Shown here in pieces: positions 49,535 to 62,716 of a stretch of 64,000 bases of DNA. The stretch is from Onchocerca volvulus (lineage: Eukaryota; Nematoda; Chromadorea; Rhabditida; Onchocercidae). Made by a program: the position numbers and the translations under genes. Every line of letters starts with the position of its first letter. Position 1 is the first letter of the stretch. The notes under the pieces are model-generated. The model did no database searches. It was not told where the DNA came from and saw only the letters and a program-made list of their open reading frames with translations. The DNA lies in assembly GCA_000499405.2 (NCBI GenBank), contig HG738137.1, positions 23,296,546-23,360,545 of the forward strand, given 5' to 3'.

Positions 49535-49628
49535 AATTTTCTTTTCAAACAGTTAAATATATTTACTGAGAAATCGGGGGAACGGGAATTTTACTGGGAA
49601 ATCAGGGAAGCGGGGATTTTTCTGCTTG
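49535..49628 (+). repeat. Short GC-richer repeat
   Basis: gaagcgggaattttc, gaacgggaattttac and gaagcggggatttttc recur at intervals of about 30-65 bases in otherwise AT-rich DNA. Confidence 0.5.
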
Positions 49629-49929
49629 AATTCATACAAAATCCTTATTTTTATTATTATTTATCATATTTTATTGCTAATTATTATTTTTTTTTATTTT
49701 TATATGTTATTCAATTTCGTATATTATTATTAATTTATTATTTAATAATGAAACATTAATAATAGTACTGCTTTCATGGTTGCTGGCATCATCATGAATA
49801 ATAATTATTATTATCAGTTTTATTTTGTTAATTGTAATATAAATTACCAGTAATTTATATTTATTAAGGAGACTTTTTGTAGTTCTTTCTGATAATTGCT
49901 ATAAATCTAATAGGAAAAAGCTAATTCAA

Positions 49930-50125
49930 ATTGATTTTAACCAATAACAATAATAGTAATAATAATAACAATACTAATAATAATGATAGTATAGTAATAT
50001 TAACAGCAATCAATAATTGTTAATAGTGATAGAACGATAATAATAGTTGGGATAATAATGATAAAAGGGACAATAACAAATAATAAATTTACATAATAAT
50101 CATAGCAACAACAATAACAGCGATA
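49930..50125. repeat. AAT/AAC-rich simple repeat tract
   Basis: Irregular repeats of aataataata, aacaataat and gataataat continue for about 200 bases. No frame is coding. Confidence 0.7.
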
Positions 50126-53100
50126 ACATAAAAGGAGGTTAGAAAATAGAGTATTGATAACCAAACATTTTGATTTTTTTTTTTTTTTTGATTAAGTTTT
50201 TGATGAACAAATTACGGATTAGTATTTCACAGTTATTATTTCGCATTGAATAGTTTTGTTTATTGTCCAACATCTATTAAGATATTTTCAAGAATTTGAA
50301 AAAGAAAAAATAATATTGAAGATAGCTAAGCATATTTTGTAGCTACTCTTAACATTATTCAAATTGATTTATCTTTAATAAATTCTAAGTCTGATGTAAT
50401 TTTTACGGCAATATCATATTTCTCCGAGAATAAGACTAAGCTTTATTTCGATTTTTGATCCAAAATGGCTTACTTTCATGGGAAATCACATTTTTGATGT
50501 ACAAAAATTTACATTTATTTATATGTATATATTTGCGAAGTGATCTAGAAATATCTGAGAAAAAATCGCAGCGGTTGTAAAAAAGTTGCAACAGGCGTAA
50601 GAAATTTTATTTATTGAAACGTACATGAAAAATACATATACGTCGATTTGACAATTAATACTGATGCTTAATTTTTATCTAAAACACTCCGAGCATTTTG
50701 AGGAATTATTTGAAGATATATATATTTTTTTTTCAGCTTAATTATGTTCTTGTTCAAATACGGAAAAAACGTAGATAAGTTGTCGACTAGTTTTATAATC
50801 ATTTCCGGGGAAGTCCTGAATCAAAGTTTTGATTAAATTATGAAAAATTTGGTTTCATCGTGATGGTAAAATGAAACATAGTTTTGAAATAGCAAAATAC
50901 AGCCAAACATATATTAAAAAATAGGTTACATTACTCTTAATTACTGTCAAATCAGCTTGAAATTGATTTGAATAAAATAATGATTTGATTGCCTTATCAA
51001 GTTTGTCAATTTCTTATCAAGAATTCATTTTAGAGATCCTGGAAAAATTATCGAAACATACCGAAAAATACTAATTTAATAAAATAAAACAATTGCTTTT
51101 TTTCTATAATTTCTTTTCTTTCATCAGTTTTGATAATTACTTAACTAAAAATAAAAAAAAAAATGCTCATAACGTTCGTCATATCTTTGCACGCTTAACT
51201 GAAGTTTTTACAAAAAAGTAATCGCAAAAAAAAAAAGAAATGAAAAAAGTGAAGAACGAAACAAGCGTTTCTTATTTCTACCTTATAATAACTTTATTTT
51301 ATTTTTATTCATAAATTTTATCTCTTTTACTTAAGTTAATTAATTTGCAAAGTTTTCCTCTCTTTTCTAAATCCATAAAAAAATAAATAAAATTTTGCAG
51401 TAGCAGAATTTTTTATTCTTTTTTTTCGATTGTAATAAAATTTCAAAGACAGGACATAATAAGATATGATTGAGTAGGAGAAAAAAAAGATTACTTAAAA
51501 ATCAAAATTCGTACTCTGACTAATTTTACTCGTTAAAATATTAACTCTAAAGTTTAAGATGAAGAAGGAAAGATCAAACGACAAATAGATATTGTTAAAA
51601 AAATGAATGTATTTTCGCATTACTTAATAACATGAATGAATAATTTAAATGAAGTAAATATGTAATATTTTATATAAGTTCTGATAGTTATTAGACTGAT
51701 AACATTATTATAATTTATCAAAATAATATTCTTTCATTTATCTGTGAGATAAATATTGCAATACCATTCCTATTAAATATAATCAAATTATTTAAAATAA
51801 TGGAAGAATATTACTGCATTTTTCTGGAAAAAAATATATTAGAAGAAAATTTCATAAGTTGAAGTAGTCAAATTTTTCTTATCACAGTAAAAATATTATT
51901 ACAAAATATGCATCAAATTATTTATTTTATAATAAATAAATTTTGATTACGGTAAGAATAATGAAGCAATCGTTGTTCTATGGTAAATAAAATGGATTGT
52001 TATTTCTTTATCTTTTCGCTTATCAATTGCTCTTCCTTCATTGTCAGTCTAATCTTGAATTTCATTTCTTTTAAAACGAAAAAATGCAGACGTATAATAT
52101 TAATTAAATTTTTTCCAACAATTTTCCAATTTTGATGACTACCACATATGCTATATATAAATATTATAAAATTTTTGCTAACATAATTTACTTTATTGGC
52201 AACAGAATCCAATGAATTTATAGTATCCGCTAAACTTTTGCCAATTCGGAAAGTCTATTTTATCCAAATGTTGAATCCAGAAAATCTACGTCTTCCAAAT
52301 GTTGAATGTATAAGTTCTCGAATCTTTTGTATTTTTTACTGTTATTCACCAAACTTTTTCAATCTTCGAGAGATTAAGATATAAGAAATGTAATAAAAGA
52401 TGAATTATGAAAATGGAATCCCAGATTTTTTCTTTTCTTATCTTTCTTAATTAGCTTTTCCGTTACTTTTGTTCGATCAAAAATTTTAGATCAGAAAGAG
52501 TTCGCTTATTGATAATTTGCAGAATTTGAGATGACTCTGAAAAAGAAAATAATATTCGGCCACCACTTTAAAACCTCTTAGAACACTCATCAATGCCAGA
52601 TGCCTTTTAAAATGATTTATTAAAATAAGCATTGCTCAAATTCCTATTGCGGCCTGTTTTTTTTCGCGGCCCATTTTTTTCCCTTTCACAAATCTACTTG
52701 CCATTTCCATTTCTTTCCTATTAAACAACTTAACACACAAAAATTAATAAAACTCAGAAACAACAAACATTTCATTTCATTTCTTTTGTATTTTGTTATG
52801 ATTCTCTTTCAGAATTAACAAACTTTTCGTGAATTTGTTATCCTTGCTCGAAAATCATTTATTCTTGAAAAAAATTTTTATGCTAGCCTAAATTTTTATT
52901 TCGCTTGTCTCAGTTTTTTTCAATTTGCTTTTTTTTCATTCATCTTTTCACGCTCATTTTTGTCCAAATATGAGAAAAAGTCTCAAATTTTACAAATTCA
53001 TTGTTAATCTTGTTAGTAAATGAAAACCTTTACGCATTTTCATTATACAGTGAGATTAAAATGATTTTATTTGATAAATATCTTTTCAGAAGTGAATCAT

Positions 53101-55749
53101 GTTTTTAAATTTGTTAAGAATTTTATGGAAATCATAGAGATGGATCAGATATAATTTTGTAATTCCTTTTTTTTTGTAAAAATTGTATATTCATGGCTTG
53201 AATTATTAAAATGTCGAACTAAATTCGTATTCTTCACATTGTACAAAATATTCCAAGTAAACATAATTGTTTACTTTTTTTAATATGCAAGTTTTTGACA
53301 AAATTAGCCATAAAATTCATTTCTAATCTGATATTTCCTTTAAATTCTTCAATGATTTTTAAATTTAACAAATATTCGTTTAATTGAAATGGTATTCGTT
53401 TCTATAACATATAATTATTATTGCAAAAATTTCTCAAATTTAGACTAACATATTTTTCAAAATTCTTTCTCATACAGATCAAAATAATTAAAGTAAACAA
53501 AGTAACTTTTTGAAGCTCCAGAAAACTGTCATCAAAAATCACTCAACCAGAACAATCAATATTTTCCTTCTTATTAATAATCATTATTACTTCTTATCAC
53601 ATTTATCCAATTTGATTCGATTTGGTTTAAGAATATTCAATTTTTCTCATCATCAAATTATTTCTATCTACCGATTCATCCACTGGATCTGTTTCGAACT
53701 GTTCAGTTCATAGGCTATTAAATCAGCCTAAAAATTAGAAAATTTTACCTTATTTTCATCTATATTTTGATACTAAAAATCCCATTATCATCTTTTTTCA
53801 TTTCTTATCATCTCTTTCTTCTTGTTTATTTTCATGCCAAAACTATTTTAGCCACTTTTTTTTTAAAGCTGTCTACTTGTTCAAAACTGAGGAATTAGTG
53901 CATAATTTACAATCTTCAAACTTCACTTTTCTCAAGCCTCACTTCATTTCCTGTGGGATTAGATGATAAGCAAGAAATATTTCCAGATGGCGATATTTTC
54001 CGTTCCATCGAAATTGTTTTCCATTTCTGGATAAGCGGATAGTTTCGGATAAATAATCGTCGTTAACCATGTGGGAAATGCAACTTTTTTTTTGAATTAT
54101 ACCATATTTTCTTCACTTTTCTAATTCATTCTTTTGTTTTTAAAAAAAAAAAAAAAAAATGGATAGTTTCGTAACTATTTTACACCAGTCAATAAATTAT
54201 GGAAAACAAAAAAGGAGAAAAATTGTTTATATTTGAACTTGTTTATAATTTTCATGTTAATAATGCATAATTAATAATTAAAAAAATAAGAATTTAAAGC
54301 GAAATTAATGAAAAAATGTCATTCACATCTCTGTTTGTATATCTCATGTGTAAATTAAATTATGATTTAAAAATTAAACACGATATTATAAGTTTAATAG
54401 AAGCCAAAATATGCTTAGATTGCATTTTTCTTTCGTGCAATTTTTTTAGCATTAATTTGCTTTCAAATAAAAAAAAAAAAGAAAAAAGGGAAAAAATCGA
54501 AAAATGAGAGAAAGCAATTTAAACTGCTGACAAATTTTTTTTCTTTGCAAATTTAGCTTATTAATTATATTCAGCCTATTTTTTATTTTCATTTTCACAT
54601 TCACGCAATTTTTGCAATATCACTTTTTTTTTTTTTTTATTTTCGTGTTATGTAATATCGTCTGATATCTAATTTTTTCTCATTATATTTCGAAATTATT
54701 AATTGAATATTAGATCATTTTATCTGTCATATTTGTTCGAAACTAAATTTGGCTTCAAATTTTATTAAAATATCTGAAATTTTTGCTATCATTTTTTAAT
54801 ATTCTCTTCATTTTCATTTATCAAATTCGTTAAATATGATATCTGCTATTCAATAATTTCTTTATATTTTTCATCCTATTTTTAAGATTCATCCATACTA
54901 CGATGACATGATTTTTATTAAAAATGGATGTCAAATAATAAGAAATGCTATAAATCTTCAAAAAATACACTACTATCATCATCCGAATCCATCAATCTAT
55001 CAGTGTGAAGCTTAGCTTTCTTTTCTTTTTTATTTTTATTTAAATTCCATTTTTTTTTTTATTTTTTTGGATTCAATAATCCATCAATCATTTCAATCCA
55101 CAAATCTTATCTATTTTTACCTCTGTATTTTTATTACAAAAATCTAACATGCAATCAAACGCAAATAAAATCCATTTGGTTGATGAATGCTTTTTTTTTT
55201 TTTTTTTTTTCGTTCCGCCAATATTTTATTTTGCCTATCGTTTTTTTATTATTTTTTTCAAAAGTTTTGTTGTTTGAAGTAATTAATGCTTCGTGCATTT
55301 GTTATTTTTCTTTTTCTCTCAGTAATGAAACGACAATTTATATCAGAACGAATAATTTATTCTGACAAATAATATAAATATTGTAATTGATTGATGAATT
55401 TGATATCTTTTGTAATAATAGTAATCTTTTAATAGTATTTCTTCAATAGCAAAAGCAATCATTTAATTTTCTCCTTCCATTTGATCAACATTTTCATTTT
55501 TTTCGTTTCCTCATGTCATAAATCCCATGTCCCATTTTCGAATTTCCAATCATTCTAGTTTTTTTTTTTCTTGAAGATATCTTTTTTTTTTCTTTTCTTT
55601 ATTTATTAAATCAAATTCTCTGATTCATTTATCACTTTCTTTCTTAATATTAGAAAATGAAACAATAAAGTAACTTGTCGATAAGAAATTGAGAAAAAAT
55701 TTTTGAAATAAATTCTTATTACGAATTAAGGAAATGTTTGAGTTATTCA

Positions 55750-55944
55750 TTATTCATTTCCACACAACATTTCAAGTTCTTCACCAACTGATTTGAAATT
55801 TTCATAAAACGTTGCATTCGAATAGGCCGTGTTTTTTTATAGATAAGGCGCGTGTTTGAGAACTTACGGAGATTTAATCTTTAGAACGTTTACATTTTTA
55901 TTATATAGAATCTAGGCAATCGAAACGTGCCGAGTCCAGCTAGT
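55750..55944 (+). mobile_element. Helitron-like short dispersed repeat, copy 3
   Basis: It contains cacacaacatttcaagttct, tcaccaactgatttgaaatt and aaaacgttgcattcgaatag in the same order as copies 1 and 2. It ends with cgaaacgtgccgagtccagctagt, i.e. with the CTAGT that copy 1 lacks. The tract between is AT-rich and non-coding. This best-preserved 3' end supports the Helitron inference. Confidence 0.55.
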
Positions 55945-58149
55945 TTGGATAAATCAAAATGATTGTAAAAGCAATTTAATATTACTAAAAATTGTCATAA
56001 AAAATTTTTTAAAAAATTTACAAATCGATAGATCAAGTGAATAATATTCATGTACACTATATCATTTCTTTTTTTTTTGCATATTTTTGAAAAAAGTAAT
56101 GACAATTATGTAGGTTATAACTCTTTTATTATTTCAGTTTAGTAAAGTAATATTTATCGTAGTACATAATGTAATTACGGTAATACAAGAAATGAGTATA
56201 AATTGGCACTTTTGATAAAAAAGATCTGAGGATGCAAGAACAATTTAAATAATTGCTAAGAGTTTGTTGAAGCTCAATAGTTAATTGGCTTCGTATACAT
56301 AAAAATTATTGTTTATATTAATTTTTTTTTCAAAGTCAATAGAAATTTAATGAAAGGCATTGAAATGAGACTTAAAAACGAATGAAGGAATAGAAATAAT
56401 AAGTGGAAAAATTGCTGGTTAGTTAATCCGTAAGGTTTGAATTTATTTCTGACACTTTTTGTTTTTCAATCTTTCCATGATTTAATTTTTCTATAAATTT
56501 TGACAAATTAATTTTGTAACAAAAAAAGTTATACCAAATCATTTGTATATTAACTTTTGACACAAATATGATATCAGTAATGATTATGTTATCATCATAA
56601 ATCTATTTTAGTTCCCATTTTTATTAATCAAACACTAAACGAAAATCTGGAAATAATCCATTATTGAACAAAATTATTATTCATTATAAAGATCATCAGC
56701 TTTAACATAATCACTATTTATATCACTATTATTTATGCTGCTATCAATAAAATCATTACCAACATCATTATCATTATCTATGCAAGATTTTCGTCATTAT
56801 TGTTTGTAACGAAAACAAGGATGAAATATTTTTTTCATATTTCATGATATTTTTATTTTACCGGAAAAAATTAAAAGTTACTTTTCTTAGCATTTGATTA
56901 TTTACTTTGTTTTCTCTCGACTACTTGAAATACTTCATAAACTACTTCTTTTTAATTTTTCGTAATAAATTACAAATATTTTTAGTCAATTTTTTTCCAA
57001 AATTAAAATCAATTAATTAAAGAGACTACGATTAATTAAAGAATTAATTAAACTTTTATCCATTTTTTGCCAAAAAATTTATATTCGAATATTGGCTTAC
57101 TTCTTTCTTCTTCCTTTGTTGCTTTTTGTTTTTTTTTTTTTTCTTATTAAACTTTATTCGAAATACGTTTATACTATAATTTATCACTTGATGCCGGGAG
57201 GAAGAAAGAATGCTGTCCAACTTACTTCGGATGTATAACATATTTTGAAACGCTTTCAGAACATCTTTTCGAATTTTAAATGACACGAAAAAAGGTCAAA
57301 TTTTATTCGATATACTTGGATGAGCGAAATTTTTCAACATTATTTTTTTTTTTTTTGTTTAAAATGGATATGTATATTCGAAAAAAAAGTGTGCCTTTTT
57401 TCCATTTATATTTTCACTGTTTTTTCTTTAAAAAATCACGGATTTTAAATTTTCATTTATTAGCGTACTTATTTACTCAACTTATTCGATTATAATCTAA
57501 TTTTACTGAATATCTAATTGATATCTATATTAAAGATAAATATAAACTTGAAAAGTTATTCATTCAAACAACAAATTTCACTATCGAATTCTATAATCAA
57601 TTGTTATTTGACATATTATTCAGTTTATTTCATATCAAAGATTTTTGAAAAATCATATATTGAAAAAAATAACAATCAGTGCACAAATTTATGAAAATTT
57701 ATTGGCGTTATAAAAAAATGAGAAATAAATGAAACAATAAATTCATTTATAATTTCAAAATTGATATCTGTCTTGTTTGAATGATTAATTTCTTGGGTTT
57801 ATATTTATTTTCAATATAGATATCAATTTAGTATTTAATGGTTTGCATTAATTAGTTTTCCCAACTTACCGCATTTTTTTAAATTTTAATTTATGTTTTG
57901 TTTGCTTTATCAAGAAATGAACACAACGTTTTTCTCCATAAATTAAAACAAAAAATTTGAATTGATTAAATTTAGAAATACATTGATATTAAAAAGATTA
58001 AATTCAGAAATACACTGACACAAGAAAAAGAATAGCATTTTTGAAGTCATAATATCAATCCAAAACATTTCAAAAACATTTTACAAATGTTTCGAGTTAT
58101 CAAATTACAACATTTCAAATTTCTAAAGTTCATTCATATAAACTAACAA

Positions 58150-58265
58150 TGTACTTCTCTAAATATTTTTAAAACTCTTCTACAATAGAGTATTTTTAGA
58201 ATTTCGAAGAATTTGAAAAATATTTTTAGAATAATAGAAGAATTTAAAAAATATTTTTAGGATTG
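58150..58265. repeat. Minisatellite around a(a/t)atatttttaga
   Basis: The word tatttttaga or tatttttagg with neighbouring gaagaatttgaaaaa recurs four times at a spacing of about 35-40 bases. Confidence 0.6.
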
Positions 58266-59933
58266 TTGAGAACATTCATTTTCGAACGTTTTTTTATTAA
58301 AACATCAGCAATACTTCAATTCAAAATATTTTTCAAACTATTTATTCAATTTATTTCGATTCATTTTTTGTTACCAATCATAAAGAAAATTTTTGAAATT
58401 TTTTCTAACACTTACTATTGAAATCCAAGGAATGTTTTGCTGCATAAAAATTGGCTGATTGGTTCGCTTGTTTTTCTTCTTTTTATTCCAATATTTCATT
58501 TCCAATTTATTTCATTGCTTTTTTAGAAAAAAAATTCTCTTTTTATTTTTCAAAAATATAATTTTCAATTAAAAAAAAATCTCTCGAAATTTTTTTATTA
58601 TCAAAAATTTGTTTCTAACAAAAGATATTTAAAGCTATAATGAAATATGAAATATTAACGATAATATTTTACTGAGAAATTGAGCCTTACATTGAATAAT
58701 TTTGCGTATTTTTGGGGAACTATTAATTTAAAAGTCTTTTTTGGTTAAACTCAAAAGAGAACAAATTAGAATTTTAGTATCTTAGACCAAATTTTTCATT
58801 TTTTTTTACCATTCCTTTGACATTATATTCAAACAAGAATCATTTTTAGTTCTTCGCTTTATGTCCTTCGCTCATCACTTTATTTTTGACAATTGGAATT
58901 TATAATTTCACGGAAAAATAATGTTTGCTTTACTTTGTTGAATTAGAGAAATGCGATTTATAATTTTACGAAAAAAATTTTAATTTTTTAATTTTTTGAT
59001 TTTTGTTTTTAAAAAATGAAATTTCTGATTCGACGAAGGAAATAATGATTGCTTTACTTTCTTGAATTTGAAAAATGAAACTTGTAATTTTCTGAAAAAA
59101 AATTATGGTTGCTATTATGGCTAACATTTTTGCTATTATTATTAGTTTCGTCACTGTCCATTTTTATTATTATTATCATAATTTTCATCACTAATTAGCA
59201 TTTTAATTATTGCCATCAATATTCTAATATGCATGCTTCTCTCTAGGAAAAAATTGATATGACTTGTCGAAATTAATTAATATCGTAATCAATATTAGCT
59301 TGCAATTTAGCTTGCAATGTAGTTTAACTTTAATATTAATACAGAATAGGAGTTAGGTATGAAATTGAAAAGAGGAGAAAATGAAAAAAATGAAATTTGC
59401 TTAAATGTTAGAATGAAATTTGAAATTTTTACTACGCATAATTAAAAATATAATATTATTTAATTTACATCATTCTAATTATTTTACTATCATTTACTCG
59501 AAGTTAATGATAATTAATCAAACTTTACATGGAATGAATTTTTCCCGTTATCCGTAATGAAACAGAATTCATTTCTGATATATTATACCATCAAAAAAAA
59601 AAAAAGATGTTGAAAGTGCAAAAGTTTTTAGAAAAATTATGTTGAACTTTTTTTCCAACATATGACCATTAGTCGGATAATCATTTTTCAAATGTTAGAT
59701 GATCAAATGATCATTGATCAAGCATTTTTGCCAATTGTTTCTGAACAAATAGTACAACTGATTGAAATGCACTGTTTTTTTTCCTTCCACTTTTTTTTCT
59801 TTAAAAAAGATATTGTGTTGTAAAATTTTAAGTTAACAAATATTGATGTATTATTATTACTCTTTGATTTAAGGATATCGTATCTCTGTTTTATGTAGTT
59901 ATAATTGTTCTTATGATCTTTCTGCGATCTCTA

Positions 59934-60155
59934 CCGTACTTCATTCATATAATATTTCATCTATACAGTATTTCCCTTACCGTACTTCTGTCGTCAATAT
60001 GTCATCAGTACGATATTCCTCGCACCATATTTTATCCATATAATTCCATACGATATTTTCTTTACCATATTTCATCCAAATAATATTTTATTCGCATGAT
60101 ATTTCCCTTACCATTCTTCATTCATATATTTCATCCATACGATATTTCAATCCTT
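59934..60155. repeat. Minisatellite, unit about 45 bases, five copies
   Basis: Each unit has the plan taccgtacttcattcatata, then atttcatccatacgatattt, then ccct. Copies start near 59934, 59980, 60025, 60066 and 60111 and differ by small substitutions and indels. Confidence 0.8.
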
Positions 60156-60309
60156 GCATTATGCGATTATCAATTTTATTGAATATTATCATATCATCGT
60201 AGGTAAAATTACAACTTCTACTAATTCTTGGCATTTACCTGTTGAATTTACTTCATTCATCACTGGTGCTGCTGAGAACTTTTTTTTCTTTTTTGGTATA
60301 TTTTAATCG

Positions 60310-60362
60310 ATGGGTGTTTGGATTTTGAACATCCCACAAGAAATGGATAATCATATGCGAAG
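60310..60362 (+). CDS. Candidate first coding exon, unknown gene
   Basis: An ATG at 60310 opens 17 codons plus two bases (MGVWILNIPQEMDNHMR) and ends exactly at a strong donor (GCGAAG/gtaagc). A TAA lies in frame just upstream, so it would have to be a start exon. No clear acceptor or promoter element precedes it and no partner exon follows in the window. The peptide matches no family known to me. Confidence 0.2.
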
Positions 60363-62569
60363 GTAAGCAATCGACTTTGTTATAGTACTTCATTTGACTT
60401 ACCATAATACAAAAATTTGATACTGTATGTATATATACCGTGTATATTTTCTTTTAACACCGTGACATCGACATTTTGGATATGGTAATGCTTATGCATG
60501 GAATACAATTTTATAACTTCTAATATACAGTAATAACATCAGTTGCAAATGAAGAGAGAGAGAGAGAAAATAAGAGATGACAATTTAATTTTCTAATTTT
60601 TTGAAACTTTTATCGTAAATCATTTAATTCGAGATAACTTTAAATTACTTAATAAATTTTAATCATAATTTTTCACTACTGTAGGAGTCTGAATAAATTT
60701 TATCGTTCCATAGATTATTTTAAATGAGAATTATAATCTAATTAAGTGAATTGTATTGATGTTATAACCCTTTAAAAGCTTACATTTTGTGAAGAACAAA
60801 TCTATGTATATTATATTTAATTACAGTTTCTAATACAGTTAAAATAAATCTACACTAATCGTAAATCTTATTATTCTACACTATTTATTTGTTATTCAGC
60901 AAAAAAAAAAAAATCAATTGTTTGTAAAAAAAAAAAAAGTGGCATTTTTGAAATCAGAAACTTTGGCAAATGGAGAAAGTTTATTTAAAAAAAAAAAAAA
61001 AAAAAATAAAAGAAAGCATCAAAGTCTAATGGGAATTTTACACTTTTAAAAAGTTCATTTAATCTAGTATTTCTTTGCTTTGAGAAAGAAGTATTCAGAT
61101 TCAATAAAAATTGTTTTATTTTTAAATTTGGTTTTCTTTCTAAGCATAAAAGTTTTTCTTTTTTTTTTTTTGAATTTCCAATGATAGCAATTTCGCATTA
61201 CAAAGTAATTTGATGTGTAAATTAATATATATTTTTGGGACATATTGAATGGTGTATAATATAATATGATATGAATAGTTAAAAATATAGTAATGGATAA
61301 AAATAAAGTAATGAAATAGTAAGTAAGGTTACAATACAATATAGCAAATAAATTAGTGAGAGAAGAAAAGATCAGTAAAACAAAAAAAAGAAAAAAAAAA
61401 AGCATACAAATGACCTGTTTTATTACAACACTAATAGTATGACATTAAATAAACCAGTAAATTAGATAACAGCTCAAAAAAAACCCTCTAATTAATTAGT
61501 TAATTATCCATCAAGGTATTATAGGCTATTAAAACTTTTATCACTTTTGATAGGTAATAAAGATTTATCGCCGTTGTTCCATAGGAAATAATTTTAACTA
61601 AGATTTAAAATTTAATTCAATTATAAGTTAAATTTTTATGCAATAAAATAGAATAATAAAATTTATTTATAACAAATTAAACCTAGCACCGATTGACAAA
61701 CGAAATCAATTATCACTTAAAATGTGTTGTCAAATAAAGTAAATATGTAGTATGAATAAAATAAATAAATAAATATTTTTTCCAAAAAGTTTATAAACTT
61801 ATTAATGCTGTAATAAGATTTACAATGAACAAGATAAGTAAATAAACAAATAATTGTCTGTTCCTAATAATGATAAACTTATAATACTGTAGTAAATAAT
61901 ACATAGTTTGATTAGAAGATATGATTTAATAAAATTTAAATTCTTTATTGTTTTACTTATAATTGTACAGTTCCTTGTCATTTATTCTTCTTTTTTCTTT
62001 TTCCTCTTTTTTAGATAATTTACTCAACGAAGTATAACTGTATAATAAAGTTACCTCTTTTATTTATGACAAGCTATTTTTATCAGATTTGATTAATATA
62101 TCAGTTTAATATCAATTAATTTCAGAAAACATTTTCAATTCCTATTGATTTTTAAAAACTTACAATAATTTTTGCCTTAAATCGATACAATAATAAAATT
62201 TATTTATTCATTTAAAAAACATATAAACAAAAAATATTTTATTTTATTTCTTTTCACATAATTTTAGTGTGAACTAAATGATATAAACACAATATGCAAT
62301 ACATCTTTCACACATAAGCTATCATCAATTTTATGATTTTTTTATGGGAAAATAAAAATTATTGTCAAAAATTAAAAATTTCTGAATTTTCTTTATTGCT
62401 ATGCAAATTTCCATGTTTTAGCTAATTTTTTTTAATTCCAAAACTTTTGATATGAATAATTTTACGAAGTTTTTCCTGTACCTTATTTCGAATATAATAT
62501 AAATTTATGGGCACAATTTGTAATATAATATAAGTAATGATATAAATTTATAAATATAATTTTGTTTCA

Positions 62570-62690
62570 AGTTTTTCTTTTCAGTACCATTTTTTTTGAA
62601 CATAATATAAATTTTTAAGTATTTTTTTTTTTAAGTAGTTTTTCTTTTCAGTACCAGTTTTTTTGAACATAATATAAATTTTTAAGTATA
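62570..62690. repeat. Tandem duplication, unit about 68 bases
   Basis: agtttttcttttcagtacca followed by ttttttgaacataatataaatttttaagtat occurs at about 62570-62622 and 62638-62689, nearly identical, so the duplication is recent. Confidence 0.85.
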
Positions 62691-62691
62691 G

Positions 62692-62716
62692 TTTGTAGTG
62701 ATTAAATCACTACAAA
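62692..62716. repeat. Perfect 12-base palindrome arms
   Basis: tttgtagtgatt and aatcactacaaa are exact reverse complements separated by a single base, directly after the 68-base duplication. Confidence 0.9.

Larger units (their letters stand above)
45167..60309. other. AT-rich DNA with no confident exon
   Basis: If the plus-strand gene continues, this is its next intron. Contents include atta/att-type repeats at 47090-47150 and 49640-50120, a short gggaa..cgggaatttt repeat at 49535-49625, a Helitron-like repeat at 55750-55944, and minisatellites at 58150-58265 and 59934-60155. Exon-like islands are weak: 46317-46343 (plus; LSVKILHKQ between gcag and GTAAGC), 46561-46625 (minus; RKAKKILSHTKELESRM), 53945-54075 (open on both strands) and 57180-57285 (minus; ends at a GTAAGT). 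Confidence 0.5.

Noticed and set aside
52000..52384. Divergent frames of about 60-70 codons
   Set aside because: They overlap each other, have no splice or family support, and have background composition.
52560..52660. Minus-strand KASGIDE-like words resembling a LINE reverse-transcriptase motif
   Set aside because: Only seven residues, followed by stops; no other RT motif nearby.
57056..57286. Minus-strand frame ending at a GTAAGT donor (FKIRKDVLKAFQNMLYIR)
   Set aside because: The donor is good but there is no acceptor or proper start upstream in frame.
61064..61405. 113-codon minus-strand hydrophobic frame
   Set aside because: Phe/Ile/Leu/Lys-rich as expected from AT-rich non-coding DNA; no motif or splice signals.
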